A stretch of DNA of 64,000 nt from contig OY986972.1 in the NCBI GenBank assembly GCA_963920575.1, forward strand, positions 24,786,672 to 24,850,671, written 5' to 3'. The position numbers and the translations under genes are program-made. Shown piece after piece: positions 12,109 through 23,912 of the stretch. The notes under the pieces were generated by a model. The model saw nothing but the letters and a program-made list of their open reading frames with translations. It did not search any database and was not told the origin of the DNA. Origin of the DNA: Narthecium ossifragum (lineage: Eukaryota > Streptophyta > Magnoliopsida > Dioscoreales > Nartheciaceae). Position 1 is the stretch's first letter; each line of letters begins with the position of its first letter.

Positions 12109-12274
12109 CTAGTGGTAACCCCTGCTACCTGGCAGGGTAACCATCAAACCCACCCCAATAACCACCCAATAACTCCCTCCTACTAAACCTCCCTCAACCT
12201 ACGATTATCATGCCATATAGGCGCCACCTAGGACAAGAGGATGGTTAACCTATAACCATAGCCTCATATAAGGA
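12109..12274 (-). mobile_element. Short Helitron-like element (166 bp)
   Basis: On the minus strand it starts A|TCCTTATATGAGG and ends with a 6-bp stem hairpin (CCCTGC...GCAGGG) followed by GTTACCACTAG|T. TC start, hairpin, CTAG end and insertion between A and T are the Helitron hallmarks. It is too short to code for anything. Confidence is limited because short motifs occur by chance. Confidence 0.4.
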
Positions 12275-12287
12275 TGATATATATATA

Positions 12288-13164
12288 GAGGAATTTTAGG
12301 GGGAGAACCAGCTTTCCCAACTTAGGGGGAAAACCAGGATCCTGGCCGTCCGATCCCATCGGACGGCCAGGTTAGACGGCCAGGATCAACCCAGTCCTAA
12401 CTTAACCCCTAACCCACCCCAATCTCTCTCCCTATCGCGTCCTAACCCAGTAACCCACCCCGATCTCTCTCCCGATCCGCTCCATCGCCGCCTTCAGCTA
12501 TCGCCGACGCCGACGTCGCCTCGCCCCGACGACGCCTCAACGACCGTCCACCCTCGACCCCCTAGCCGCCACCCCCGTCCAAGTCCACCATTGATGCCCT
12601 AGCCGCCGATCTCTCTCCCGATCCGCTCCATCGCCGCCGCCGACGACGCCTCGCCCCGACAACGCCTAAACGACCGTCCACCCTCGACCGCCTAGCCGCC
12701 GCCCCCGTCCACGTCCACCATCGATGCCCTAGCAAAGCCGCCAGCAGATGCACCCGGCATTCTAGTTGTCAGCTCCGACGGTTGCTTTCCAGCCTGGCAG
12801 CGGCAGCTTCTCAGGGTTCCTAATCCCGACACGGATACAGAGCGAGGAGGAGCACGACGGCATGTCCGACAAGCCACCCTCTGCTTCCTCTGCTTCTCAC
12901 CATTAATGTAGATGGAGAGAGAGCTGTCAACCTTCAATTCCTACTTCCATATGGTACATTATGCCTCCCTTTTGTAGAATTCTCAGACAACTTGTCCACT
13001 TCATCAAAATTGATCCTGAGCTATCTCCTACTCTTTGCATCAGAGTCTCTGAGCAGAGCTCACTTGCTGTTCTAACAGAGGATTGGAAATGAGGCAATGA
13101 GCATCTATGCCCTAGCAAGTCCAAGTTTTCACTTCCTTAGTTGGCTGCTTCATCTCCTTTATCA
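12288..13164 (+). repeat. Left terminal inverted repeat of the outer MULE
   Basis: It matches the complement of 30999-32364. The inner part (about 12720-13164) is close to 31000-31385, including GCCCTAGCAAAGCC, GACGGTTGCTTTCC, CTATCTCCTACTCTTTGCAT and AATGAGCATCTATGCCCTAG. The outer part contains a direct duplication with a period of about 146 bp (CCGATCTCTCTCCCGATCC at 12460 and 12606). The GC-rich frames here are not genes. Confidence 0.85.
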
Positions 13165-13765
13165 AAGCCGCCCCCGTCCTCCCCCATTCTTCGCCGTCGC
13201 GCCGCCGTCGAGCTTCCTCGACCGCCACCCCCGTCCTACCCCAATCTTCGCTGTCGCGCCGCCCTCGAGCATCTGTGTTTCAGGTAGTGATTTTTAGCTT
13301 TGTGTGGATTTTTAGAGCTATGTGTGGAACCCATGCTTAGTGAATTTTTAGAGCTGTGTGTGAATCCATAACTTAAATTCGAGCCATTCTCATTTTTAGA
13401 GCTGTGTGTGGATTTGCAGCTCCACGACCACTGCCACATTATTTCTAGAGCATGGCATGCCTACGAGAGAGCCAGGGAGGAGAACACAAGTAAGAGGCTG
13501 CAACCTACCATTGCCTTGTTAATTCAAGTTTACCTTCCATTGCCTTGTTAATTCAAGTTTATTATCAAGTTGAATGCATGGATATTAATTCATGGATATT
13601 AATCTCCCATGATTGATGCATTGTTTATCAAGTTTATTATTCCTCAAACTGATGTTATTAATTCATGGATGTGTGTATCAAGTTGAACTATGTAACTTGC
13701 ATTATTAGTTCTTTCCACTATAACTGATTTTTTGTTAATTCTTTTTGGTGTAATACACATGTAGT

Positions 13766-14416
13766 TTCCAAGTTGACAGTGAAACAATAGATCATGCACC
13801 AAGGGAGATTGGTGATAGCAGCCAAAGTGCTAAGAACTGTCACATGTCTCATCCTGATACTATTTATAAGGGTGTGCCAAAGGTTGATTCTGAATTAATG
13901 CCGACCATTGGTATGACTTTTAAGTCATTGGATGAGTGTGAAAGCTTCTATGAAAAATATGCACAAGCTACTGGATTTGATGTTGCTAGAAAGACAAAAA
14001 AATTTCAAAATGTGAAGGGCACTGATGAAAGAGTGGTGACCCAAAGGATCTTGGTTTGCTACAAGTACGGCAAGTGAAAAGATAGATCGACAATCAGAAA
14101 ATGCGGCACGACAAAGACTGATTGTAAGGTTATGGTGCGATTTAAGTTGGATATGGCTACAAGACAGTATATTGTGGGAAAGTTTGTGGAAGAACATAAC
14201 CATGATCTGTGCACCCCAAGCAGGAGACATTTTCTTAAAAATCACCGAAAAATATGTGAAGCCAGGCAAAGTCTCTTTAAGGATCACCAGTCAGTGAACA
14301 TCCGTATTTCACAAACAATGGGAATACTGCGGAATGTGAGTGGAGGACAAGACAATATTGGTTTCATAAAGAGAGATGCTTGGAATTTGAAGAGTAAAAT
14401 GAGGGAAGAGGTTAGA
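13766..14416 (+). pseudogene. FAR1-like MULE transposase, 5' part (DNA-binding domain)
   Basis: The frame reads FKSLDECESFYEKYAQATGFDVARKTKK, the FAR1-type zinc-finger DNA-binding domain, followed after an in-frame TGA (14075-14077) by KCGTTKTDCKVMVRFKLD and EEHNHDLCTPSRRHFLKNHR. This is the standard FAR1 domain order (C..C...HNH). The homology runs up to base 14416, where the CACTA element begins, and resumes at 26021-26024 in frame. The gene belongs to the outer MULE rather than to the host FHY3/FAR1 family, because it sits between that element's inverted repeats and a GRF gene. The TGA makes it non-functional as read. Confidence 0.82.
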
Positions 14417-14439
14417 CACTACAAGAAAATAAGTCTATA

Positions 14440-15180
14440 ATGACAATAAAACTCGTCACTAATACCCTGAAAACCGTTACAGAAACCTTTCAGTGACAAG
14501 TTTAGGGTCGTCGCCTATACCTCCGTGGCTGAAGGTTTCAGTGACAACTTTGTTGCATTATCACAAATTCAGTTACTTTCAGTGACGAGAGTACTCGTCA
14601 CTGAAAGTTATTTATCTGTGACGACTACACTTGTCACAGTAGATGAGCATTTGTGACAATCATTGTCGTCACTGTAAATAATTTTGTTGTCACTATATGT
14701 TGAAATACAGTGTAATTAGATTTTATTTATAACAATGTATATTTTTACAGTGACAAGTGATCTTGTCACTGAAAGTAGTTTATAGTGACAATTAAAAGGT
14801 TGTCACTAAAAGTATTTACAGTGACAATTAAAAGATTGTCACTAAAAGTATTTACAGTGACAATTATAAGATTGTCACTAAAAGTATTTATTGTGACAAT
14901 TAATAGATTGTCACTAAAAGTATTTATCGTGACAAATACTAACAACATTCTTTGTCACTAATTCCATTATTAGTGACAACAATTGCTATCTTAGTTTGTC
15001 ACATAATACTGAATTGTTTATAGTGACAATAAAAATATTATCACTAAATGTATTTACAGTGGCAAGTATTAGCAACATTGTTTATCGCTAATTTCATTAT
15101 TAGTGACAACAAATACTATCTATGTTTGTCACACAATGCTGAATATTGTTTTAGTGACAATTTTTTTTGTCACTAAAATT
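14440..15180. repeat. CACTA left subterminal repeats
   Basis: Many direct and inverted copies of GTGACAA/TTGTCACT occur. They include a tandem block at 14760-14940 with a 40-bp-like period (GTGACAATTAAAAG, TTGTCACTAAAAGTATTTA) and a second set to about 15180. In En/Spm elements such subterminal motifs bind the TNPA protein (family knowledge). The motif here is inferred to play that role. Confidence 0.8.
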
Positions 15181-16224
15181 TGTCATCAAACCTAATTTTT
15201 ATTATTTGATATTTTAATTTAAAAATTGAATGCAAACTATAAGCACTGTTTTTCTCTAAACAAACAAACACATTATTTTGATTCAAATGAAAATAATTCA
15301 TACCATAAAATATATTTCTTAAACAAACAGCTTTGTAGGTTGCTTATACAAAAAGATGAGTTACTGCATACATCAAAGTTATATAATTATGTTAATTCAA
15401 AACATTACACTTAAATTACATTAATATCCAAAACAAGTCCGATCGATATCCGCACCAGCTAACATTGATCTAATAGATCAAGTATCATATATATGAAAAG
15501 GAAACAAAAGAAGAGAATTAGCATTTAGAAACATAAATACAGTGTGTATAATAGACGAATATATAAAAGCCAACATCGTAATTTAAATTTACGAAATAAA
15601 ACGGACAGAGTCTCCCCTGTATTTTCGACATTTTCAAATTACATGCTTTAGTAAGCAAGAAAAGAAGAAAAAGCTGTGAATATATACTAAAGATCGCACT
15701 AATTCAATGATCAAGTGACTGAACAAGTATTTGCATAGCAGAAAAAAACTATAGGAAACATTTTGCATTGTGCACAGAAGTAAAAGTAACATGTACCATC
15801 AATAAAAGACATTCTTTTGTTTAAGGGGTTTTTACATATCTATCCTTCAAAAGTTTCTAAATATCACATTTACCCCTATATTTTTCCGGCTTACTAAAAT
15901 ACCCTTCAAATTTTAACCAATCCGTAAACCTGCCCCTCGGGTTACTTGCCGGCGAATCTTCATGGAATATGCCTAACGCCGTTAACGGCGGAATGTAAAA
16001 AGACCTTATTGCCCTCAACGGTGATAAAAGAGATCTCTTCTCTCTTCTCATCTCTCAGCTCTATCTAGGGTTCCAAACAAATCCAGCATGTTGCAGAGCT
16101 TCGTCCTCAGTCTCAAGTTGCCTCTTTTGTCGCCATCGTGAGGGAATAAAGCTTAGCCCCTCTTTTGTCCTCATCCTCAACCTGCCCCTTTCCTCCTCTC
16201 CCCGGATTTTTCAACATCTTTTCC

Positions 16225-16714
16225 ATGGCCTCGACGAAAAATAGATGGGCAGATTCCGCAACATCTACTCCATCAATTGGCTCAGCTTTCACCGTGCGAT
16301 GCCGTTGCAATGAGCCTTGCTCCATCCGCCATTCCAATCGGGTTCACAGCAAAGGAAGAGGTTTCTACGGCTGCCCACGATACAAGGTACGATTCCACTG
16401 CCAATTTTTATGCTTTTTGTTAGGTATGGGGCAATCTAATTAGTCTATTATTCATATTTCAGAACAATGAAGAACATGGATGTGGATTTTTTATGTGGGC
16501 TGATGGCGCGGAGCATTCAACTGTGGACTTGAAGTATCAGGTCAAGGAAATGGAGAAGCTGATGATGGATCGAATTAGCTCGCTTGAAGAAAGGCTGGCT
16601 ACATCACTTCACATCATGGAAAAGTTGGAAAGAACTGCTTCAAATATGTCCTCATTGTTGTTTGTTTTGTTTGTTGTAATTGGAGTTTTTTTTCTCCTAA
16701 AGATTGCACTGTAG
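16225..16714 (+). CDS. GRF-type zinc-finger protein of the innermost MULE
   Basis: Two exons, 16225-16386 and 16463-16714 (intron GT/AG), give 137 residues. Residues about 22-70 hold a GRF zinc finger: VRCRCNEPC, then GRGFYGCPRYK at the exon end and CGFFMWAD in exon 2. GRF domains bind nucleic acid in topoisomerase III, NEIL3 and APE2 (family knowledge). The middle (about 75-112) is a predicted coiled coil (KYQVKEMEKLMMDRISSLEERL) and the last 20 residues form a hydrophobic membrane-type segment. The start was chosen as the ATG giving a short N-terminus before the finger; an upstream in-frame ATG (16165) would add 20 residues. Small GRF proteins with coiled-coil tails are common near plant MULEs; a role in transposition is inferred only. 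Confidence 0.75.
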
Positions 16715-17052
16715 ATGTTGGATTGAGTCTATGCTTTTCATCCAAAGTTAGTTGTCACTCATTGTAATTGGAGTTTTTTCTTCCTAAATAGACTACTGGA
16801 TGCAATTTATTGTGCAATTTACCGTGGTTTCAAGTGCAATTCATATGAAGTGTGTCCTGTGTGATACATTTGATCAGCTCATAGATACATGTGAACTGTG
16901 TCAGTTGAAACATCATGAACTGTGACACATTTTAATTGTGTCCTGTTTGAATTCTAAACTAGCATTCACATTTGAACCATCCATATACTAACATTCACAT
17001 TAACACCAGTTGAGAACAAAACTAACATTCACATTCAATTGAGAGCATACAC

Positions 17053-19332
17053 CTAACATTCACAGTCAATTGAATGTGTACATCTACAATGCACACTAGA
17101 ATATTCACAACCACCCATCCAAAACTTTGTCAGTACATAACTATGCCATATACAAATGGCTTTAAACAACCTTCTACATGTGCAAGTATGTGCTGCAAGG
17201 TCTACTTCACATCTCTCCTTGTAGGCAGTGACCTCAGCTTGTGAGTCATTGGACATCACAACTGTGTAGCCCCCTACATTCTTTGAAATGTCAAGTAGAT
17301 ACTTTCTTACATTGGGGACCAATTTACCCTTCCACCTAGCTGAGAGCCTCCTTCTTTGATCCATTTTTATCATAATCTTCTTCCTCAGCATATCCACCAA
17401 CCCAAGACAAGGCATATACCTCTCATCTGACACCCATGAATTGAATGACTCACTCAAATTGTTTGTGAGATAAATATTCCTAGAAGACTCTTTGAATGTG
17501 TGTCTTGACCAAGCACTATGAATTGTGGCCAAGTGACTAACAGCAGCATCAGATTCCCTACCAAGCTCAGCTATTGCAGCAACAAATTCATTCTCTGTGT
17601 ATGCCCTGGCTGCAGCCCATAGAGCATTCTCATAAGCATCCCCTGGAAATATCTTACTAAAATTCTTAGAGAAGTGTCTCATGCATATTCTATGCTCAGC
17701 ATTTGGCAGGACAACCAAGACTGCTTCCTTTATTCCTTTATCCTGATCAGAAATGACTGTCAAGTCCTCCACCCTTCCATCCATGGCCTTTGAGAGCAAA
17801 TCAAAGAACCATGCCCAAGCATTTCCACATTCACCCTCAACCACAGCAAATGCAACTGGGAACAACACATTGCTCCCATCTAATGCAGTAGCTGCCATCA
17901 GTTGTCCCAAATACCTACCCTTCAAGTGTGTTGAATCAACACCTAGAAAGGGTCTGCAACCTGCAATGAATCCATCCATAGAGGCCTTGAAACAACAAAA
18001 AAATCTCTCAAATGTGTGTCCTGGGCCCTCTGTATACTCAATTAAACTTCCAAGATTCCTTCGCAGCAGCTCTTCCCTCAAAGCAGGTAGGAAGCTAAAA
18101 GACTCACTTAAGCTTCCATGTACTTGCTCATATGCTAATTCCTTAGCCCTCCAGCACTTCATATAGGGCACTATCACCTGATACTTGTCCCACATGAACT
18201 TTCTTATGTCTTTGGCTCTGATTTTTGGGTCACCTGCCACTAACAATGTGATCCTGCTGGATATCCATCCTATGGTGGCCATCTCCCCTCCAGCAGCATT
18301 GCGACCAAAGCATGTGTGCTCCCCCACCACTGTCTTGACCTCAAATGTCCTCCCATCATATAATTGTGAGGCATGAAGCCTCCACCCACACTCTTCATCT
18401 ACACATCTAACAGTAAATCTCTTTTTGTCACTCTTTTTTATGTGAAAATGGTAGTTATGAATGATGGCATGTTGTCTAACTGCAATCCTCAACTGGTAGA
18501 CATCCATGTACTTCATACCAACTTCCAAACTAGGGTTCTCAGTGTTAACAGGAGCAGTCTTGCCTTCATAGTTAGGTATGAAGTCTGCTTCATCTTCACT
18601 TCTCTGCTGTGCCTCTTCTTCTTCCTCACTAGAGCAAGGGTGGTAGTCACTGTCTCCAGGGACAAAGTCTGCTTCATCTTGGATGTCATCTGGATCCTCA
18701 ATGTGGACACCACTAGGTCTGAAGTCTTCTTCCCAGTCATCCTCATCTTCATCAATATAAGCTTCCTCTTCTCCATCACAGTCACCATAAAAGCTTGCAT
18801 TTGCCCTAGCCTCTACCTTAGCCACTCCTTTACCCTTTGTTATAGCCACTGCTTTGGCCTCTACCTTGGCCACTCCTGTACCCTTTGTTGTACATTGTGC
18901 ACTGGATTGTGCTATACCCTCTGCTTTGGCCTCTGCCTTGCCTTTTACTACCACATTTGCACTAGCCTCTGCTCTGCTGTACCAATCAGGGGCTTGACCA
19001 GTGACTACAAACATTTCAATGACCTTCTTGGAGTAGGCATCATGCACATCAATCATTCTTTTATACTGATGTTCACTTTGGAGTGGCTCATAGGACTTTG
19101 GACTGGAATCAGGGATTAAATATGACATGTGCACCTTGTTGCCATATGTCCATGAGCATAGGGCAGTTATGTCCCCCCTCAACTCCTCATATGTAGACTC
19201 ATACTGGTTAACTCTCAGAGTCTTTACCTTACCACACTCATATGTCATCTGTTGAGTCCTTGGCAACCTTTTCCAAAACCCACCATACTTTAGCCTAATA
19301 TCCATCTCCCATTTTGTTGCAATTCTAGGCAT
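17053..19332 (-). CDS. MURA-like MULE transposase (intact, 759 aa)
   Basis: One uninterrupted frame on the minus strand. Order: N-terminal region of unknown fold (1-110), Lys/Ala-rich repeats (130-175: KVEAKAVAITKGKG-type), acidic region (185-250), a MuDR-type DNA-binding zinc finger (about 270-345: FTVRCVDEECGWRLHAS...HTC), and the MULE DDE domain. Catalytic candidates are D466 in LGVDSTHLKG, D529/D531 in VISDQDKG and E628 in NNLSESFNSW. The C-x2-H pair lies at C550 and H553. A SWIM finger follows (C717, C719, C727, H730). The tail after SWIM (WMGGCEYSSVHC...) is short and Cys-rich, so the usual C-terminus may be truncated or reached by splicing. Nearly all the conserved residues are kept, which supports recent activity. 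It lies inside the innermost MULE, convergent with the GRF gene. Confidence 0.92.
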   Translation of the reverse strand: MPRIATKWEMDIRLKYGGFWKRLPRTQQMTYECGKVKTLRVNQYESTYEELRGDITALCSWTYGNKVHMSYLIPDSSPKSYEPLQSEHQYKRMIDVHDAYSKKVIEMFVVTGQAPDWYSRAEASANVVVKGKAEAKAEGIAQSSAQCTTKGTGVAKVEAKAVAITKGKGVAKVEARANASFYGDCDGEEEAYIDEDEDDWEEDFRPSGVHIEDPDDIQDEADFVPGDSDYHPCSSEEEEEAQQRSEDEADFIPNYEGKTAPVNTENPSLEVGMKYMDVYQLRIAVRQHAIIHNYHFHIKKSDKKRFTVRCVDEECGWRLHASQLYDGRTFEVKTVVGEHTCFGRNAAGGEMATIGWISSRITLLVAGDPKIRAKDIRKFMWDKYQVIVPYMKCWRAKELAYEQVHGSLSESFSFLPALREELLRRNLGSLIEYTEGPGHTFERFFCCFKASMDGFIAGCRPFLGVDSTHLKGRYLGQLMAATALDGSNVLFPVAFAVVEGECGNAWAWFFDLLSKAMDGRVEDLTVISDQDKGIKEAVLVVLPNAEHRICMRHFSKNFSKIFPGDAYENALWAAARAYTENEFVAAIAELGRESDAAVSHLATIHSAWSRHTFKESSRNIYLTNNLSESFNSWVSDERYMPCLGLVDMLRKKIMIKMDQRRRLSARWKGKLVPNVRKYLLDISKNVGGYTVVMSNDSQAEVTAYKERCEVDLAAHTCTCRRLFKAICIWHSYVLTKFWMGGCEYSSVHCRCTHSIDCEC

Positions 19333-20376
19333 GCTAACATCAGAGACAAGGCATCATCAATAGAAACTTCATGTGCAATTAATCGCAAGAGATTGCTATA
19401 AATATCAATATAAACTACAGAGAATACCAACGTACAGAGGATGCAGTAAAGGAAATGCAAACAATAACAATCAAGAGCTATTCAAATAATATAACAATAA
19501 CAATGCATCAATATAAACTGCAATCAAGAGCTATTCAATATAAACAATTACCTGTGGTCTTGAACAAGAGGGATACCACCCGGGTCGACGTACATACCAC
19601 TAACAGCACCCTCAGCCATTTGTCTCGGGTTGATATACATACCACTAATATCACCCTCCATTAGTAGCTAGGTATATCAGAATAAGCCACCCTCAAAAAA
19701 TACCTAAAAATCGAGATCTTTACATCATCAATAACCGGCCCAAACTATCCTTAAACGTTGGTAGGAAACGGATACAAAATCAACATGATTAAAGGAAAAA
19801 ATAGATACAAAATCATGGAGGCTCGAGGTTTTTGATCAAAAACACCTATACGAAGGAAGAAGATGATACAATACCACAAACAGTGGAGAGGAGATGACAC
19901 AAGACCACGACGGTGGAGAGAAAACCGGCCCAAACTTAAGGTTCTTCATTGGTGTCAAGCGCTTACCTTTGATGCGATGCCTGATCGACCCCCCGTCCAC
20001 CGTCGTCCGTCAAGCAGTATGATCGGTGCACAGAAAACCCTAGGCCCTCATTAGGAGACGAAGAGGTTCGGCATCTCCATGAACTTAGGACTTAGGTAGT
20101 TGATATTAGCCGGTGATTGATGATGCGCGGGAATAAACTTACGCAAACATGTGTAACGCTCACATTAATTGGCATGGGGGTAATTAAGTAATTTTACTTG
20201 CCCAGGTAACGTTTAAACCATGGTTAGGTTAGATATGTGGACGGTGGTTGACGGAGGGGCAGGTTTACGGATTGTTCAAAATTTGGAGGGTATTTTAGTA
20301 AGCCGAAAAAATATAGGGGTAATTGTGATATTTAGAAACTTTTGAAGGATAGATATGTAAAAACCCCTTTGTTTAA

Positions 20377-21780
20377 ATAGGGTCACCAGGATTGTACTTG
20401 CTTGTAGATCCAATATAAATTACCAAAGCCAGCTGACTTCTCGCATAGTTGGGTAAGTGCAAACATGTGCAGTTGAAAGCAAGTGGAGCCACAGAAATAA
20501 AAGAAAAGACTTGCAAATGCCTAACTTTCACAAATAGTCTTATTATTTGATTGACAGATGCCAAGGCCTCGCAGTCATTGCATAACACAAATTTCCAAGC
20601 AGTAACTTCATAAACACTTAGACTTTCCTGGAATGCAATAGCAGACTTAGTGAATTAAAGTTTGGGGAACTCTGCTTCATGATCAGAACTTTGATTCTTC
20701 CTAAAAGTGTGTTGGTTATCTTCTTTTGTTCCATAGAAGTTGATCAGGTTTTCATTTATGGAAACAAACAGGTTCCACTTTATGCAAGCTTGAAGCAAAA
20801 GCCCTAGTCCAAAAGAACCTAATTAGACACAAATAGATTGTACAACCTACATAAACATCCAAAGTTGAGTTATCAAAAAAATACAAGTTTGCCTTCACAA
20901 ACTTCCTCATAGATCACATGGATCACAAACTTCTTTTCTTTAGTCCTATTACTAAAGCATGTAATAGGTGAAAATACAGTTAAGCTTAACCTGGATTACA
21001 TGGATTGCTACTAGATATCCAGATAATAGTTTCATCCAGCACTGAAAATAGCACAAGGGCTGCGTTGGCAAGAATTTTGTAGCCAATGCAACTGACATTG
21101 CCAAGATATAACAAGAAAGACTAGGTAATCAAAGACATGCTATTGACTAAAGTTAAATCTCTAAATAGTGAGTAGAAGGAAATGAAAAATTGACCTTTCA
21201 TGTAGCTCCTTTATATCTTTTTTGTGCAAAAAAATATAACGATGTCACAACTCAAAGCTCTGTATGCATGTATAGCTTGTGGAGTCTATTCATGCATCAT
21301 ATTAGCTAGATGATATATATTCATTCATCATCTTTGTCTTCACTACATATATAGTTAACTAAAGCATATTGCTCAAGAAAAGCCAAGAAGTGTACGTGCC
21401 CCTAAACGAGTAATTCAATTTTGCAATGTGACTGTGCTTCTTAATCAATTTTGCAAGAGTGATAAAAATGACAATACATAAAAGCTTCTTTTCTAGGTAT
21501 CCATCAAGCCCAGCTAGCTAGATTAACTTCTCTGCTGATTATAATGGCAACTAGAACAGACAACTAGCTTTTAATAAGAGCATGCATATCTATCCTAGAA
21601 GAGGTTTGTTTTTTTTTCTAAACCTACATGAAAACTACATCAGTATAGGCATGCCGTCGAGGCCGGGCAGACATGCCGTCCGTGTGAGAAGAATAGGTGG
21701 GATGGGGCCCGTGGGTATATATGAACCATATAATGCTATTTTAAGAATGATTGACCACTTACCCTATTTGTATCAATAGA
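20377..21780. other. CACTA interior without recognisable gene
   Basis: This is AT-rich sequence between the MULE insertion and the TNP2 remnant. Short open frames (up to 71 residues) show no motif. A TNPA-like partner gene would be expected somewhere in the element, but I see none here. Confidence 0.5.
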
Positions 21781-21819
21781 GGGTGATGCCCTGGATTGCG
21801 TCGCCCTAGATTGCGTCAT

Positions 21820-22020
21820 GTTGTTGAAGAAGTATTCTTTGCAAAAGTATGTGATGATCATGACACTTCAAACCATGTATTTTTCTTTCATTGACATTTA
21901 CACACCTCCTTTGGTAGCAATCCACGCACTGCAAGCGGAAGTATTCTTTGCAAAAGTATGTAATGATCATGACACTTCAAACCATGTATTTTTCTTTCAT
22001 TGACATTTACACATCTTGAT
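21820..22020. repeat. Direct duplication of about 80 bp (period about 112 bp)
   Basis: GAAGTATTCTTTGCAAAAGT, followed by GATCATGACACTTCAAACCA and TTTTTCTTTCATTGACATTT, occurs at about 21828-21905 and again at about 21940-22017. The copies differ by one or two bases. They overlap the truncated 3' end of the TNP2 coding region. Confidence 0.85.
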
Positions 22021-23912
22021 ATATTTGATGAAAACCCATCTGGTGCTTTCAAATTTGCCAAAAACTTGCAAAACATTATCCTCTCTTGTGGGGCTAAGGC
22101 ATAGCAAGCTGCAGGCAAACGCACTTTATTCCCTTCAACACGGGGATGGAGACTCTCTCTAATACCCAAGTCCACAAGATCGTAACGACTCTTTAATGTG
22201 TCTTTAGTCTTGCCCTTCATGTTCATCACTGTTCCTAAAACATTATCAGAGACATTTCTTTCAATATGCATAACATCAAGGTTATGTCGCAACATGAGTG
22301 TTTTCCAATAAGGCAATTGGAAAAAAATACTCTTTTTCTTCCAATTATATACGCCATTAAGATTAGTACGCTTTCGTTTCTAGCCTTTCCCATAGGTAAC
22401 ACTCTCAAAACTTCTTAAGTGTTTAAGCACTCCATCTCCTGTCAACATATGAGGAGCAAGGTCATCCTCTGTCTTGCCATTGAAATTCCTTTTATTTCGT
22501 CGCCAAGGATGATGAATTGGCAAAAAACGGCGATGACCCATATAGCATAACTTACTCCTTATTGAAAGAGAGCAAGTATCTTTGTGGCAACATGGACAAG
22601 CTAACTTTCATTTAGTTCCCCATCCAGATAAATTTCCATATGCGGGAAAATCATTAATAGTCCACATTACAGCAGCATGTAATTGGAAATTTTGTTGTGC
22701 ATATGCATCATATGTGATAGACCTTACCTCCCAAAGCTCTTTCAGCTCTTTAATCAATGGTTATAGGTACACATCAATATCATTTTCCGGACATTTAGGT
22801 CCAGGAATAAGAAGTGCCATCATGAAATAAGGATGTTTCATGCACATCCAAGGGGGCAAATTATTTGGGACAAGATTGACAGGCCAGATACTATGTGAAG
22901 AATTCATATTCCCATAAGGCTGGAATCCATCACTAGCTAGACCAAGTCTAACATTCCGTGGATCTGCAGCGAATGACTCATGTTGCTCATCAAATGATTT
23001 CCAAGCCATCGAATCAGCCGGATGCCTTAGTTGCCCATCATCAATTCGCCTCTCCTTATGCCATCTCATATCTTTTGCAGTATCTTTTGACATGTACAAC
23101 TTTTGTAGTCTAGGTTTTAGTGGAAAATACCATAATACTTTATGAGGAATTTTATGCTTACTTTCATCCACTTTCCATCTTGAGAGTCCACAGACATGAC
23201 ATGATTGTGCATATTCCTGTTCTTGCCAGTATAAGATGCAATCATTTTTGCATGCATCTATCTTTGTGTAATCAAGACATAAGTCTTCAATAATCTTTCT
23301 AGCCTCATAGTATGAGTTTGGAACCAAGGCATCAGTAGGGAGGATTTCTTTGCAAAATTCTAGAAAGAAATCCATTGCTTTGTTAGTCAAGTTGTGAAGT
23401 GTCTTGAAATGAAGTGCTTTCACTATGAAAGACAGCTTAGAGACTTTACAACCTGGATAAAGACTCACAGTTGCATCTTTCAACAAACTGTAGAATCTTT
23501 TTGCTTCATCATTTGGAACTTGAGAGCCATCGGGATCTTGTGCGGCACAAGTATTCACGTTCTCAAAGGCAAAAGAATCAAAAAGAAGTCCAACTACATC
23601 ATCTACATGTTCCATATTGACTTCCTCACATCTAGGCGGATCTTGATTATCATTGGTTGACTTCTTTGTCTTGCCTAATTTTTCTCCGTGAAATACCCAC
23701 GTTGTATAACTCTTCAAAAATTCATGCCTAAGCAAGTAAAACCTGACCTCAGCTCGCTTTCTAAATGAAGTATTCCTGCACTTTTTACATGGACATCGAA
23801 TTGTATCACCAAGTCCCTCTTGATCAAATGCGTAATCAAGAAATGCATCAACCCCATTTACATACTCATGATTTCCTCTATCATCAATTTTCATCCACCT
23901 CTTGTTCAACAT
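21888..23912 (-). pseudogene. TNP2-type CACTA transposase (broken)
   Basis: From 23912 downward: the N-terminal Transposase-associated domain (MLNKRWMKID...IRCPCKKCRN), then the Transposase_21 core (YYEARKIIEDLCLDYTKIDAC, CHVCGLSRWK, LASDGFQPYGNM, PWMCMKHPYFMMALLIPGPK, DIDVYL). There is a TAA at 22761-22763 where relatives read Q (DIDVYLQPL). The frame then continues as a TNP2 with another in-frame stop near 22380 (YGKG*KRK), then LDVMHIERNVSDNVLGT. Homology is lost near 21890 at a local duplication. TNP2 carries out excision of CACTA elements; with two stops and a lost 3' end this copy should not. Confidence 0.88.

Larger units (their letters stand above)
15825..20367 (-). mobile_element. 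Innermost MULE, structurally intact (4543 bp)
   Basis: The ends are GGGGTTTTTACATATCTATC (left) and its complement at the right, giving inverted repeats of about 120 bp (15825-15945; about 20250-20367) with only scattered mismatches. A perfect 9-bp target duplication TTTGTTTAA flanks it (15816-15824, 20368-20376), the hallmark of Mutator elements. It carries an uninterrupted MURA-like transposase (minus) and a spliced GRF zinc-finger gene (plus), in convergent orientation. Structure and open frames make it a candidate autonomous element. Confidence 0.95.

Noticed and set aside
14760..14940. CRISPR-like array of regular repeats
   Set aside because: Plant nuclear DNA; the repeats are CACTA subterminal motifs without unique spacers.
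18373..19119. 248-residue plus-strand frame
   Set aside because: Antisense shadow of the MULE transposase gene.
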